Below the pieces are notes generated by a model. The model did not search any database, had not been told where the DNA came from, and saw nothing but the letters and a program-made list of their open reading frames with translations. Shown here in pieces: positions 17,832 to 28,500 of a DNA stretch of 64,000 bases. Within the stretch, counting starts at the first letter, position 1; each line of letters starts with the position of its first letter. Source of the DNA: Urechidicola croceus (GTDB lineage Bacteria > Bacteroidota > Bacteroidia > Flavobacteriales > Flavobacteriaceae); assembly GCA_905181865.1 (NCBI GenBank), contig CAJIZG010000003.1:637001-701000 (forward strand). The letters run 5' to 3'. A program made the position numbers and the translations under genes.

Positions 17832-17879
17832 ATAGAAACTTGAGGAGCTACTGATAATAGTTCAGCATAGCGAACTATT

Positions 17880-18659
17880 TTATAAATCTTCAGCGTTGGC
17901 GATTAATTCTGCGATATCTAAAACCTCAACTGATGCTTCATTATTAGTTGCTTTTACACCATCTGTCATCATGGTATTACAAAATGGGCAGCCTGTTGCA
18001 ATTATATTTGGTTTGGTTTCGATGGCCTCTTCGGTACGCACTACATTAATATCTTTATTTCCTTTTTCAGGTTCTTTAAACATTTGCGCACCTCCAGCTC
18101 CACAGCACAATCCGTTGACTTTACAACGCTTCATTTCAACCAATTCAACATCTAACTTTTGAATTAATTCTCGAGGCGCTTCATACACATCATTAGCACG
18201 ACCTAAATAACAAGGATCATGAAAAGTTATGCGTTTCCCTTTAAATTTGCCACCTTCAATAGTGATTCTTCCCTCAGCCAATAATGTTTTTAAAAACTGT
18301 GTATGGTGCATAACTTCATAAGTACCCCCTAACTCTGGATACTCATTTTTTATGGTATTAAAACAATGTGGACATGCAGTTACAATCTTTTTAACTTCAT
18401 AGCCGTTTAACACCTCTATATTAGTCATGGCTTGCATTTGAAATAACATTTCATTGCCCGCTCTTTTAGCCGGATCTCCAGTACAGCTTTCTTCCGTACC
18501 TAAAACCGCAAAATCAACTTTTGCTTTATTTAGTATTTTTACAAAAGCTTTTGTAATCTTTTTCGCTCTATCATCAAAACTACCGGCGCAACCCACCCAA
18601 AACAACACTTCTGGTTGTTTTCCTTGAGCCATCATTTCCGCCATTGTTGGTACGTTCAT
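17880..18659 (-). CDS. (Fe-S)-binding protein with two CCG (cysteine-rich) domains
   Basis: 259 residues of the heterodisulfide-reductase/LutA/GlcF cysteine-rich family. Two CCG-type repeats are visible. The first is FWVGCAGSFDDRAKK (Cys24) with ACPHCFNTI. The second is DPCYLGRANDVYEAPRE with LCCGAGGAQMF, followed by TGCPFCNTMM. These bind a non-cubane or 4Fe-4S cluster. The gene follows the membrane-bound ferredoxin-type subunit by 53 bases on the same strand, so the two probably form one membrane electron-transfer complex that donates to or accepts from quinone. The electron donor is unknown. Confidence 0.87.
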   Translation of the reverse strand: MNVPTMAEMMAQGKQPEVLFWVGCAGSFDDRAKKITKAFVKILNKAKVDFAVLGTEESCTGDPAKRAGNEMLFQMQAMTNIEVLNGYEVKKIVTACPHCFNTIKNEYPELGGTYEVMHHTQFLKTLLAEGRITIEGGKFKGKRITFHDPCYLGRANDVYEAPRELIQKLDVELVEMKRCKVNGLCCGAGGAQMFKEPEKGNKDINVVRTEEAIETKPNIIATGCPFCNTMMTDGVKATNNEASVEVLDIAELIANAEDL

Positions 18660-18712
18660 ATCTCTTTCTTATTAGTTAGTTCTCTACTATACTCGAACTG
18701 AAATTCTTTAAA

Positions 18713-20017
18713 TTATTCATCTTTCCAATTCAATCGATCCATTTGATTGTATTGCCATGGAGCACCATTGTTCTCCACATTGGTCATCATTATATTTAAT
18801 TCTTGTGGCGCTGCAGATTCCTCCATCACCAAATATCGTCTCATATCCATAATAATAGATAATGGATCAATATCTATCGGACATTCTTCTACACATGCAT
18901 TACAACTCGTACATGCCCACAACTCCTCTGGAGCAATATAATCATATAACAACTGCTTTCCATCCTCCTTAAATTCACCATTTTGATCGATATTATTTCC
19001 AACTTCTTCAACGCGATCGCGCGTTTTCATCATAATCGCCCTTGGTGATAATTCTTTTCCTGTTTGATTTGCTGGACATACAGAAGTGCAGCGACCGCAC
19101 TCTGTGCACGTGTAAGCATTCATTAACTGCACCCAATTTAAATCAGTTACATCACTTGCTCCAAACTTTTCTGGGACTTCATCTTCTTCACCTTCTGGAG
19201 GCGCTGCAAATGCATCTGTATTCGGATCCATCATCATTTGAACTTCTTTCAATACCGTCTTGTCGTTTGTAAACTGCCCCTGAGGATTTAAATTCGCAAA
19301 AAATGTATTTGGAAATGCTAAAAGTATATGCAAGTGTTTTGAATAATATAAGTAATTCAAAAACACTAAAATTCCGGCAATATGCATCCACCAAGAAGTT
19401 CTTTCAATCAAGTGATTTGTCTCTAACGAAAATCCATTGAATAAATCGGCAACAAATTGACTTACTGGATTTCCTGAATTTAACTCTTGAAAATGAACAT
19501 CCGTAGCATTCATTATCAAAAACAGACTCATCAATACCATTTCGAAATAAAGGATATACAAGGCATCATTTTTCGGAAATCCTTTCATTTCTTTATTCCA
19601 AAATCTTGGAATCCTAATAATCATTCTACGAATCCAAAAAACAATAACAGCAACTAGTACTAGCACAGCTAAAATTTCAAAACTTGCTATTAAGAAACTA
19701 TAGAATCCTCCCATAAAACTTAAGACTCTATGCGTTCCAAAAAGCCCATCAATAATGATTTCCAACACTTCAATATTGATGATGACAAACCCTACATAAA
19801 CGATTATATGTAAAACACCAGAAACGGGTCTACGTATCATTTTACTTTGACCAAGTGCAATTCGAAACATATTATTCCATCGCTCGCCAATTCTATCCGA
19901 ACGATCAATATCTTTTCCAAGATTGATGTTTCGTTTTAATTTTTTAAGATTTTTTATAAAAAAACCAATTCCAAAAACTAATAATATGGCAAATAAAAAG
20001 TTATCTATATATTCCAT
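18713..20017 (-). CDS. Membrane-bound 4Fe-4S oxidoreductase (NarI/HdrE-like + ferredoxin)
   Basis: 434 residues. The N-terminal half has about five to six membrane segments resembling heme-b quinone-reactive subunits (HdrE/NarI type; His70 in SGVLHIIVYVGF, His212 in WWMHIAGILVF, and further His at 228-230). The C-terminal part has two 4Fe-4S motifs: CTECGRCTSVCP (Cys304/307/310/314) and CTSCNACVEECP (Cys369/372/375/379). The pair with the downstream CCG protein resembles the membrane DsrMK/HdrDE electron-transfer modules. A role in menaquinol-linked redox is likely, and the menaquinone genes are neighbours. Confidence 0.85.
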   Translation of the reverse strand: MEYIDNFLFAILLVFGIGFFIKNLKKLKRNINLGKDIDRSDRIGERWNNMFRIALGQSKMIRRPVSGVLHIIVYVGFVIINIEVLEIIIDGLFGTHRVLSFMGGFYSFLIASFEILAVLVLVAVIVFWIRRMIIRIPRFWNKEMKGFPKNDALYILYFEMVLMSLFLIMNATDVHFQELNSGNPVSQFVADLFNGFSLETNHLIERTSWWMHIAGILVFLNYLYYSKHLHILLAFPNTFFANLNPQGQFTNDKTVLKEVQMMMDPNTDAFAAPPEGEEDEVPEKFGASDVTDLNWVQLMNAYTCTECGRCTSVCPANQTGKELSPRAIMMKTRDRVEEVGNNIDQNGEFKEDGKQLLYDYIAPEELWACTSCNACVEECPIDIDPLSIIMDMRRYLVMEESAAPQELNIMMTNVENNGAPWQYNQMDRLNWKDE

Positions 20018-20116
20018 TTTAAATTCTTAATATAAATGGTTTTATTGAACTAGTTTATAAAGTATTTATGAAGGTTAGAACCGTTTTTTGTCGTTATAAA
20101 CCTTTAAGTCAAATGA

Positions 20117-21067
20117 TTACTCTTCTTTTTCTTGGTAACCTTTATCTTTTTTTCCAAAAATAGAAATATTAACAAAGCGCCTTGGATGTTCTTTGATTTC
20201 TCTTAGTAACTCCTCTAACTCTTTCGAGGCATTCTCCAGATTTATATAGAGACCGTCATCCTTCAATAATTTTCCAACGGAACCTTCTCCTTGCTCAATA
20301 CCCTCCATAATTATACCAAATCTAGTAATGCTTTCTCTCAACGCGTCAACAGTTCCAACAATATTTATGGAAACTAGTGAATCTGAAATTTTTGCGAAAT
20401 TTTCCGTGGTAACCGCAAGATTAGAAATTGAACTCGATAATTCATCTTTGTTCTCATTTATAACATTATTTAGTGAAACCGAAGCATTTTTAAATCCTGA
20501 TACAGTTTCATTCAACCCTGAAATGGTTTCGCTAAGATTTCTTCTTCCTTCCTTATTTAAAACAGAATTCAATCCATTTAACAATGAGTCCGCACTTTCT
20601 AATACGCGTTCAAGTTTAACTTGTACTGGATTAATCGTTTCACCTAATGAAGTAAACATGTCTCTTTCGACCTTTCCCGCTAATAAATCGCCAGACAAAG
20701 CCTCTTCGCCTTCAAAAGAAGCATCAATGGAAAGTGCTTTACCCCCCATTAAACTAGCACTGTAAATAGTGGCTATACTATTTTTACTAAATTTAAAATC
20801 ATTATTCACTCCAAATTCGACTATTAACATTCCACGACTTTCTGGATCTCTGTCAAAAGTGATATCAACAATTTTACCCACCTTCATTCCGTTAATCGTT
20901 ACGTTACTTGCAGTACTTAAACCACCAATATTCGAATATTTGGCGAAATATGTCCGAGGAGAAGTGTCAAAAATGTTTTGCCCCTTCATAAAATTATATC
21001 CCCAAAAAAATAATGCAATGATAATTGCAGTAACTAAACCCGTTTTTAACTCCCTCGATAGCTTCAA
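20117..21067 (-). CDS. MlaD/MCE family protein
   Basis: 316 residues. A single N-terminal membrane anchor (VTAIIIALFFWGYNFMKG, about 12-29) is followed by one MCE domain (FAKYSNIGGLSTASNVTINGMKVGKIVDI). A long helical, Asn/Ser-rich C-terminal part follows (LNETVSGFKNASVSLNNVI and similar repeats). MCE proteins form periplasmic rings that move lipids between membranes. The ATPase and permease of such a system are not next to it. It is preceded by the amidase on the same strand, with a 62-base gap. Confidence 0.9.
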   Translation of the reverse strand: MKLSRELKTGLVTAIIIALFFWGYNFMKGQNIFDTSPRTYFAKYSNIGGLSTASNVTINGMKVGKIVDITFDRDPESRGMLIVEFGVNNDFKFSKNSIATIYSASLMGGKALSIDASFEGEEALSGDLLAGKVERDMFTSLGETINPVQVKLERVLESADSLLNGLNSVLNKEGRRNLSETISGLNETVSGFKNASVSLNNVINENKDELSSSISNLAVTTENFAKISDSLVSINIVGTVDALRESITRFGIIMEGIEQGEGSVGKLLKDDGLYINLENASKELEELLREIKEHPRRFVNISIFGKKDKGYQEKEE

Positions 21068-21129
21068 AATAGTGATGATGATTTAATAAACAATATTACT
21101 AATTATTTTTGTGAGCAAAAAACAATTTT

Positions 21130-22242
21130 TCAAGGAGTTTTAATTGCCTCTTGAATACTTATTTTTTTACCATCTTTTGAGGCCACAATAAATGCAGTTT
21201 TGTAACCTTTACTTCGAACTTCTCTATGAAAATTCTTAACCTCTTCATAACTCGAAGTCTTTCCAAAATAATATTTATACGCATTTCCAACATGAATACG
21301 CTCGACATTCTTAAGCCCCTTAAAATTATACGATTTCGTAACCAATTTCTTTGAGCCAGTAGCTATTTGAACTTTAAAAACCACATTCTCCTGCATTATT
21401 GGCTTGTCCAATGAATTTTTACTTTCACCACCTACAACTACAGAATTCAAAGCTACTTGATTAATATATGTACTAATTCCTTGAGCAATAGAATTGGCAT
21501 ATTTAGATTGGACCTTTGCTGAATTCAAATACGCACCTTCTGCTTTGTTTGAAAGAAAACCGGTTTCAATTAAGATACTAGGCATATAAGTGTGGTGCAA
21601 AACAACAAAACCAGCTTGTTTAACTCCTCTGTCCTTTCGTTTCAAATCAGTAACCATATTATTCTGAACAATATTAGCCAAAGTTAAACTTTGATCTAAA
21701 TATTCTTCTTGCATCAATTTTATTCCAATAATTGAGGCAACAGAATTGGGGTCAAATCCCTTATAGTTTTCTTCGTAATTATCTTCTAGTAAAATAACTT
21801 CATTCTCCTTCTTAACGACTTGTAAATTTCTATCATTAGCATGTAAACCCAAGGCAAACGTCGAAGCGCCGCTTGGCTGCTCTGTACCATGAGAATTGCA
21901 ATGAACTGAAACAAACAAATCTGCATCAGCTTTATTAGCTATTTGTCCACGCACCCATAAATCTATTAACACATCTGTTTTACGCGTATAGATCACTTTT
22001 ACATTATTATGCGCCTCTAATATTTTACCTACTTCTAAAACAATTTTTAAAGCAATATCTTTTTCTTTATACTTCTTGAAACCAATATTACCAGGATCTC
22101 TGCCTCCATGTCCAGCATCTAACACTATTGTATAGATCTTTCCTTGCGAGAATGACATCGTATTTATAAGAATCATAAAAAAAAAGAAAACATGTTTTGC
22201 TTTCCATTTGGCATTAATTTTGTGTAACATCTGCAAGGTCAT
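21130..22242 (-). CDS. N-acetylmuramoyl-L-alanine amidase with C-terminal SPOR-like domain
   Basis: About 370 residues. A membrane-targeting N-terminus (HVFFFFMILINTMSFSQG) is followed by an Amidase_3 domain with zinc ligands in VLDAGHGGRDPGN, the Glu of the KEKDIALKIVLEVG helix, FVSVHCNSHG and the catalytic SILIETGFLSN. The last about 80 residues (VFKVQIATGSKKL ... FHREVRSKGYKTAFIVA) look like a SPOR peptidoglycan-binding domain. It hydrolyses the bond between MurNAc and the stem peptide, splitting septal peptidoglycan in cell division. Start taken at ATG 22242; a TTG directly before it is possible. It is divergent from lptD. Confidence 0.9.
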   Translation of the reverse strand: MTLQMLHKINAKWKAKHVFFFFMILINTMSFSQGKIYTIVLDAGHGGRDPGNIGFKKYKEKDIALKIVLEVGKILEAHNNVKVIYTRKTDVLIDLWVRGQIANKADADLFVSVHCNSHGTEQPSGASTFALGLHANDRNLQVVKKENEVILLEDNYEENYKGFDPNSVASIIGIKLMQEEYLDQSLTLANIVQNNMVTDLKRKDRGVKQAGFVVLHHTYMPSILIETGFLSNKAEGAYLNSAKVQSKYANSIAQGISTYINQVALNSVVVGGESKNSLDKPIMQENVVFKVQIATGSKKLVTKSYNFKGLKNVERIHVGNAYKYYFGKTSSYEEVKNFHREVRSKGYKTAFIVASKDGKKISIQEAIKTP

Positions 22243-22416
22243 CAATATATTTTAGTTATTTTTGGCATCTCAAAATAGGTTCTTCAAGTATCGAGCCAAT
22301 TGATAACAAATGATTAAATTTTGGTTATGAAACTCATTAGCGAATTTAATAAAAGTTGGGAGTTTCAGACCATTTTAAACTGTTTTTTTATATAAAACAA
22401 AAAAGTATTTATAGCA

Positions 22417-25104
22417 TTGCGATTTATTTTTCATATAATACTTTTACCACTATTTTTATTTGGTCTGATTGGGCATTCTTTAATGGCGCAAACAAATAAA
22501 TCATCTATAACTTTAGGGATATTGAATGATACTATAACAACAACGATCCCTCCAACCGAAAATCTCAAAAAGCAACAGGACAGTTTAATTCAAAGTCCTG
22601 ATTTATTATTAGAGCCGCAAGACACTGTTCCGACTGATAGTATTAAAAAACCAAAGGGGGCTTTGGATTATATTGTAGACCACAAGGCTGAATCTGTGAA
22701 GGAAAATTTCCTAAAAACGCTGATTACGCTACATGACAACGCCGAAATAAATTATGGTGACTTAAATATAAAAGCCGGTCATATTGAAATAAACCATGAA
22801 ACTAACATGGTAATGGCAACCGGAATTATAGACACTACAGGTTATGCGCAGGCTCCAATTGTTACTCAGGGTGGTGAAGAATCTACACATGACTCCATCA
22901 GATTAAATTACAAAACCGAAAAAGCCATAGCATGGGGTACAAAATCTGAGTTGACTGGGATGCAAACCGATACACATATCATGAAAAAGGTAAATGACTC
23001 CATGATTTATATACGAGATGTTATCATTACTACTTCCGATAATGTAGCACCGCGAGATTACCATATTGTTGTTGAAAAAGGCGTTATGGTGCCTGATAAA
23101 AAAATTATTGGAGGGAAATCGCAACTTTATATTGCAGAAGTGCCGACACCTGTAATTTTACCATTTGCTTATTTCCCCTTAACACAAGGAAGAACATCTG
23201 GTATTATTATGCCTTCATATGGTAGTACACAAGCCCAAGGGTTTTTTCTTCAGAACGGAGGTTATTATTTGGCGCTGAACGATTATTTTGATTTGGCTTT
23301 AACAGGTGACTTATATACTAATGGTAGTTGGGGAATGAATGCGCAAAGTGCCTACAACGTGCGCTATAAATATGCTGGTAGTTTTGGATTGCGGTATGAA
23401 AAATTATATAATAGTATTCGTGGTTTTAGTGATTTTGGAGAAAGTTCCAATTATAATATCCGATGGAGCCATAGTCAAGACACCAAAGCCAATCCTAACG
23501 CTCGCTTTAGTACTTCTGTTAATTTAGGAAGTAGCACCTATTATAGGCAGTCCTTAAATGAATCCAACAGTAATGCATTTTTAAACAATACCTTAAGTTC
23601 ATCTATCTCATATCAAAAGCGTTTTGTTGGAACACCTTTTAACTTAACCTCTTCCATGACCCACACGCAAAATACGAATACCCAAAGTATTGACATGTCT
23701 TTACCTTCATTACAAGTAAGTATGGATCGTATTTACCCCTTTGCTCCCAAAGACGGAACCAAAAAGGGGATGTTGCAAAATATTGGAACAACCTATAATT
23801 TTAAAGGCGACTACAAAATTAATACAACGGACGAATTCTTCTTTAAAAATGAAATGTTTGCGACTGCTCGAACTGGAATGCAACATGATGCCAACTTGAG
23901 TACCAATACAAAAATTATGAAGTACTTTACGTTGTCTCCAAATGCTAGATACAAAGAGGTATGGTATTTTGATTCTGTTTCCAAAGAATACGTCCCAGAA
24001 ATAGATCAAGTTGTAACAGATACTATTAGCGGTTTTAGTTCCTTTAGAGAATATAATGCTGGTGCATCCTTATCTACAACATTATATGGTGATTTTAAAT
24101 TTAAAAATGGAAATATCGAAGCCATTCGACATACCATGAGACCTTCTGTCTCCTACGGGTATAGACCAGACTTCAGTTATCAGTATGAAGAATATCAGAA
24201 CAGTGCCGATCCCGACGATATAAACGAATACAACCCCTTTCAAAACGGAATTTACGGTGGCCCTTCTAAAGGGATTTCAAATAGTATGGGTTTCACCGTT
24301 GCGAATACCCTAGAGGCTAAAGTAAAATCTAAAGATTCAACGGATTTGAAACCTAAAAAGTTGAGTTTAATTAAGAATCTTAATTTTTCTTCAAACTATA
24401 ACATGGCGGCAGATTCTTTAAAATGGAGTCCTATTAGTACAAATATGGGTGTGTCATTTTTTAATAACAAATTGGCGGTAAATATAAGGGCCATTTTAGA
24501 TCCTTATGCTATGGATGTAAATGGAAAAAAAATAGACAAATTTAATATTGATAATGGAGGTAGTTTATTTAGACTTACAAGTGCAGGCTTGCAGACTAAT
24601 TACTCTTTTTCAAGTAAGTCTACTAAAAAAGATAAAAAAGAAGCGCCTAAAAAAGATGACACTAATTCTGATGGTATTTTTGGGGAAGACATGGCTGCTA
24701 CCAATGAGAGCCGAAGTACTGCTAAAAATGAAAATGATGAAACTAAAAGTACCAAAATTTTTCAATCTAGAATCCCCTGGGATTTAAAAGTTGCATATGC
24801 GGTTAACTATTCGAACAATTTGGGACAAAATGAATTTAGTTCTCATTCTTTGATGTTTTCAGGTGATTTAGAATTAACTCCTAAATGGGAAATGGGGTTT
24901 AGTTCGGGTTATGATTTTAAGAATAAAGGTTTTACTTATACACAATTAAGATTTAATAGAGATTTGAACAGTTGGAGAATGAGTTTTAACTGGGTACCAT
25001 TTGGACTAAGAACCACATATAACTTCTTTATAGGCATAAAATCTGGAATAATGAGTGATCTAAAATACGATCAACAGAAAAAACCAGACCAGCGATTATT
25101 TTAA
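22417..25104 (+). CDS. lptD: LPS-assembly protein LptD (OstA) homologue
   Basis: 895 residues. The signal peptide is MRFIFHIILLPLFLFGLIGH (cleavage near residue 25). A short OstA-type periplasmic domain (about 85-230; YGDLNIKAGHIEINHETNMV) is followed by a large beta-barrel with many aromatic-Asn strands, including LPFAYFPLTQGRTSGIIMPSYG, the conserved barrel start of LptD. It inserts LPS into the outer leaflet. The start codon is TTG at 22417; an in-frame TAA at 22393-22395 rules out a longer protein, and starting at the next ATG would remove the signal peptide. lpxK elsewhere in the window fits LPS synthesis. Confidence 0.85.
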   Translation: MRFIFHIILLPLFLFGLIGHSLMAQTNKSSITLGILNDTITTTIPPTENLKKQQDSLIQSPDLLLEPQDTVPTDSIKKPKGALDYIVDHKAESVKENFLKTLITLHDNAEINYGDLNIKAGHIEINHETNMVMATGIIDTTGYAQAPIVTQGGEESTHDSIRLNYKTEKAIAWGTKSELTGMQTDTHIMKKVNDSMIYIRDVIITTSDNVAPRDYHIVVEKGVMVPDKKIIGGKSQLYIAEVPTPVILPFAYFPLTQGRTSGIIMPSYGSTQAQGFFLQNGGYYLALNDYFDLALTGDLYTNGSWGMNAQSAYNVRYKYAGSFGLRYEKLYNSIRGFSDFGESSNYNIRWSHSQDTKANPNARFSTSVNLGSSTYYRQSLNESNSNAFLNNTLSSSISYQKRFVGTPFNLTSSMTHTQNTNTQSIDMSLPSLQVSMDRIYPFAPKDGTKKGMLQNIGTTYNFKGDYKINTTDEFFFKNEMFATARTGMQHDANLSTNTKIMKYFTLSPNARYKEVWYFDSVSKEYVPEIDQVVTDTISGFSSFREYNAGASLSTTLYGDFKFKNGNIEAIRHTMRPSVSYGYRPDFSYQYEEYQNSADPDDINEYNPFQNGIYGGPSKGISNSMGFTVANTLEAKVKSKDSTDLKPKKLSLIKNLNFSSNYNMAADSLKWSPISTNMGVSFFNNKLAVNIRAILDPYAMDVNGKKIDKFNIDNGGSLFRLTSAGLQTNYSFSSKSTKKDKKEAPKKDDTNSDGIFGEDMAATNESRSTAKNENDETKSTKIFQSRIPWDLKVAYAVNYSNNLGQNEFSSHSLMFSGDLELTPKWEMGFSSGYDFKNKGFTYTQLRFNRDLNSWRMSFNWVPFGLRTTYNFFIGIKSGIMSDLKYDQQKKPDQRLF

Positions 25105-25204
25105 AATTTCTATTATGAAACGAGTATGTTAAAAACTTTTATCACCCAAGGGAATGATTAATGGCGAACAGCATGTGACTTCTGAAAAACAATAAATACA
25201 ACGC

Positions 25205-25585
25205 ATGAAAGTAATCATCAATACACCAAAGGCTCCTGCTCCAATAGGCCCATACAATCAAGCTGTATTATCAGGAAACACCTTATATACTTCAGGACAA
25301 ATTGCTGTTAATCCTGAAAATGGAGAACTTGTACTGGATTCGATAACCAATGAAACTAAACAAGTTATGGAAAATCTAAAAGCAATTTTAGAAGCGGCAG
25401 ATATGACTTTTGAAGATGTGATTAAAACATCCATTTTTATTTCTGACATGAATAATTTCGGACAAATAAATGCCGTTTATGGAAATTATTTTAAGTCTGA
25501 AACAGCGCCTGCAAGGGAAACCGTAGAAGTAGCCAATTTGCCGAAATTTGTACATGTAGAAATTTCTGCAATTGCTATAAAGTAA
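25205..25585 (+). CDS. ridA: RidA family enamine/imine deaminase
   Basis: 126 residues, full length for the YjgF/YER057c/UK114 family. It has the signatures APAPIGPYNQAVLSGNTLYT, SGQIAVNPENGEL, the Arg of PARETVEVANLPK and a final VHVEISAIAIK. RidA hydrolyses reactive 2-aminoacrylate and related enamines that would otherwise damage PLP enzymes. It lies 100 bases downstream of lptD and is convergent with tamB, 9 bp away. Confidence 0.93.
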   Translation: MKVIINTPKAPAPIGPYNQAVLSGNTLYTSGQIAVNPENGELVLDSITNETKQVMENLKAILEAADMTFEDVIKTSIFISDMNNFGQINAVYGNYFKSETAPARETVEVANLPKFVHVEISAIAIK

Positions 25586-25594
25586 ATTTAAATA

Positions 25595-28500
25595 CTATTC
25601 TATATTACTTTTCTTAAAACTTATTATAGGTTGTTTGACTGGAATAGCGTCTTGATGTATTTGAATAGAATCATTTTCTACCCTCTTTTTCTTTAACCCT
25701 ATTCTTTTTAAAAACTCTGAGAATATATCAAAATCAAATTGATACGATATCCCAACCCCTTGAGTATACCCTTCCTCTTCTTCAGAATACTGAATTTCAT
25801 TTTGGCGATTAAAAACATTCGATCTTAAAGAACCTTCATCATTTAATAAAAACTCAATCTCAACTTCACCAACCAATCCAGATTGGTTTGCTAAACTTGA
25901 ATTTGCGCCTCCTGTAACCCCCAATTTACCATCGATTAGTATCTTATCATTTATTTGAGTTACAACAGTAATTCCTAATTGATCTTGTGTTTGTAAATTC
26001 TCTATGTCTGACCTAGAATCTCCAATATCATAAGTAACACCCACTTTTAATTTAGAATCGCCACTATTTAAAATATTGGTTAAAGCATTAGACAATAACT
26101 CTTCGCTTAACCCAGTAATCATCATAACCCCATTAGTACCCATCGATGTATCTGTACTTGTAAAGGTTCCTGCAAATAATAGGGAACCAAAATTATTCAT
26201 TTTAGTATTAAGGTCATTGGTACCGTTCAATTTAAAATCCAACTCAGCTTTTAATTCAGAATCGGCATCCGGCAATAAAATATCATAATCTTGTTTTGAA
26301 TCAAATAAATCTCCCGTAAATCTTGCAACCAAATCAACCGCAATATCTCTACTCGTATAAACATTTTCTAACAAATACTTTGGATTTGCATAAACACGTA
26401 CCTTAGTTTCAATATCAATATCTGCTTCATAGGGGTCTCCACCCCAAGAAATAAGACCACCCTGAGTTACTAAGAATTCTTTATTAATAACATCTTTAAA
26501 ATTAAAATTATAGATTCCATTATCAATTATAAAATCACCAAAAATATTAAACTTACCATTTGTATCGATTTCGATTTTTAAATCACCTGTTCCACTTCCC
26601 TTTAATTTACTTCCACTTACTTCATCTAGTACCATTTCAATTTCAGTATCCTTTGTTATCTCTAAATTAAAATTAAGTGATAAGCCCTTATATCGCTCTA
26701 ACAAGTCTTTTGCAATTAGTTTTGAAGGTTCTTCAATTTCTTTGGGAGACCTGAAGTTCACAACTCTAGAATCTCCCACAATTTTTGTATCACTCATAGG
26801 AATTACAAAACGCGTACCTTTATTCGTCTTTGCATTTACATCAATCGTTAAATTATCTGTATAACCATATATATTGGCTTGTCCCTCTATGAATCCTTGC
26901 CCATAATAAAGGGACTGCTCTTCTTGTTCTGTATTTAATATTAACAAATTTTTAGTAGTTAAATTTAAATCTAATTTCCAATCCGTAAAATAGTTATGTG
27001 AAATAGTTCCTGTAAGTTTCCCGCTAGTATCTTCTATGAGATCCTTTAAAGTTAAATCGATAATTTCAATAGTCTGTCCATCTAGATTGATTACGGTAGT
27101 TCCCTCAAAATCGTAGTCCACGTTTAAATAAGGCATCGCCATTCCAGCGTCGAACAAATAAAATTCTCCGCTCATATCTGGATTATTTAGTAATCCCGAT
27201 AAACGGGCACTACCATAAATCTCTCCTCTAATATTTGTGAAATCTTCGTCTCCAATTGGCCCTAATATATCCAACTTAAACCGCTCAAATTCAAATCCAA
27301 CATCAACCGTAGATTCGTCGGCAGCAAAGTCTAAAACACCATTGGCAAATAACGCATCATAGCCATCTTTCTCTAACGCCATATTAATGTTATAAGTCTT
27401 ATAAGAATTTCTACCTATCATTCCGACTTTAAGATCTCCTTGATGCGAGCCGTTTACGGAAAAATTATTAATGTCAAAATTTGCTACAGGCAACACACTT
27501 TCATCTGTTTGATCATACTGTAATGTTCCATTTATAACCCCTGTTAAATCCCATTTCTTTATGTTTGGACTAATCGCTTCTAAGGCAACATTCTCCATCT
27601 TTAAATTTAAATCTTTTTGAATAGGTCCAAAAGTTGATCCAAAAAACTCAATTTTTTGATCTCCAGATACAATATCAAAATCTCTAATGTCAAAATGTTC
27701 AAATTTACTATCAAAAACAACCTTATTCTGCTTATTTTTTTTAGGGTTCAACACCCAATCTGTATCTTTAAATTTGATGTTTGATTTTTCTATTCCAATC
27801 ACAGATTGTTTCTCCTTATCAATTGTATGATAAAACCCTAAATTATAGATGTCTGTTTTCTTTACTCCACCGACAAACTCTGTTCTAAAAAACAAGGTGT
27901 CATTCAAAGTAACGTTTATCAAATCTAATTTGGAAATATCATACGTTGTACCTTTAATTCTCTGTATCGAAAGTTGGGTGTTAAAAAGCGGATTTTTATT
28001 ATTTATATCTAATCGAATACTATCAATTACATTATCGTAAATTTCAACTCTAGGTGACCTTACTTTCAAATTAAAGTTCTTTTCGTCTGAATTCACAAAG
28101 CCACTTATATACGAATTAGAAGCTAACTTTACATATGGAAAAAAAACATCTATAATCTTATTGTAAATATTAAATTTAAAATCTAAAAACTGGTCATCAT
28201 CTACTTCATCTGGTAAATAATTGGAATAAATACTACCTAACGCATTTTGAGCCAGTTTTGGTATTTCTAAAAACTGAAAATCACCCACAATTTCACCATT
28301 GATAATATCCGGCGAATTAATAGTAATTGTTCTTATGGTATCATTAAATGTAGAAGAAATATCAAAATCTTCAAAATAAAAACTCTCCTTTTCATTCGTA
28401 TATGAAGTTCTTTCAAAACTTATCGCTCCAACTAAATTTTCTATTGTTGTGCCTTCAAAATCAATATCTATATCTCCCTTTAGAATAGCAATTGAATCCC

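Noticed and set aside
17856-17879. Inverted repeat AATAGTTC...GAACTATT after the (Fe-S)-binding protein gene.
   Set aside because: Only an 8-bp AT-rich stem and no T run on the minus strand, so a terminator call is not supported.
20328-21086. Open frames of 145 and 105 codons on the plus strand opposite the MCE gene.
   Set aside because: The minus strand encodes a recognisable MlaD/MCE protein; these are antisense shadows with no known family or promoter.
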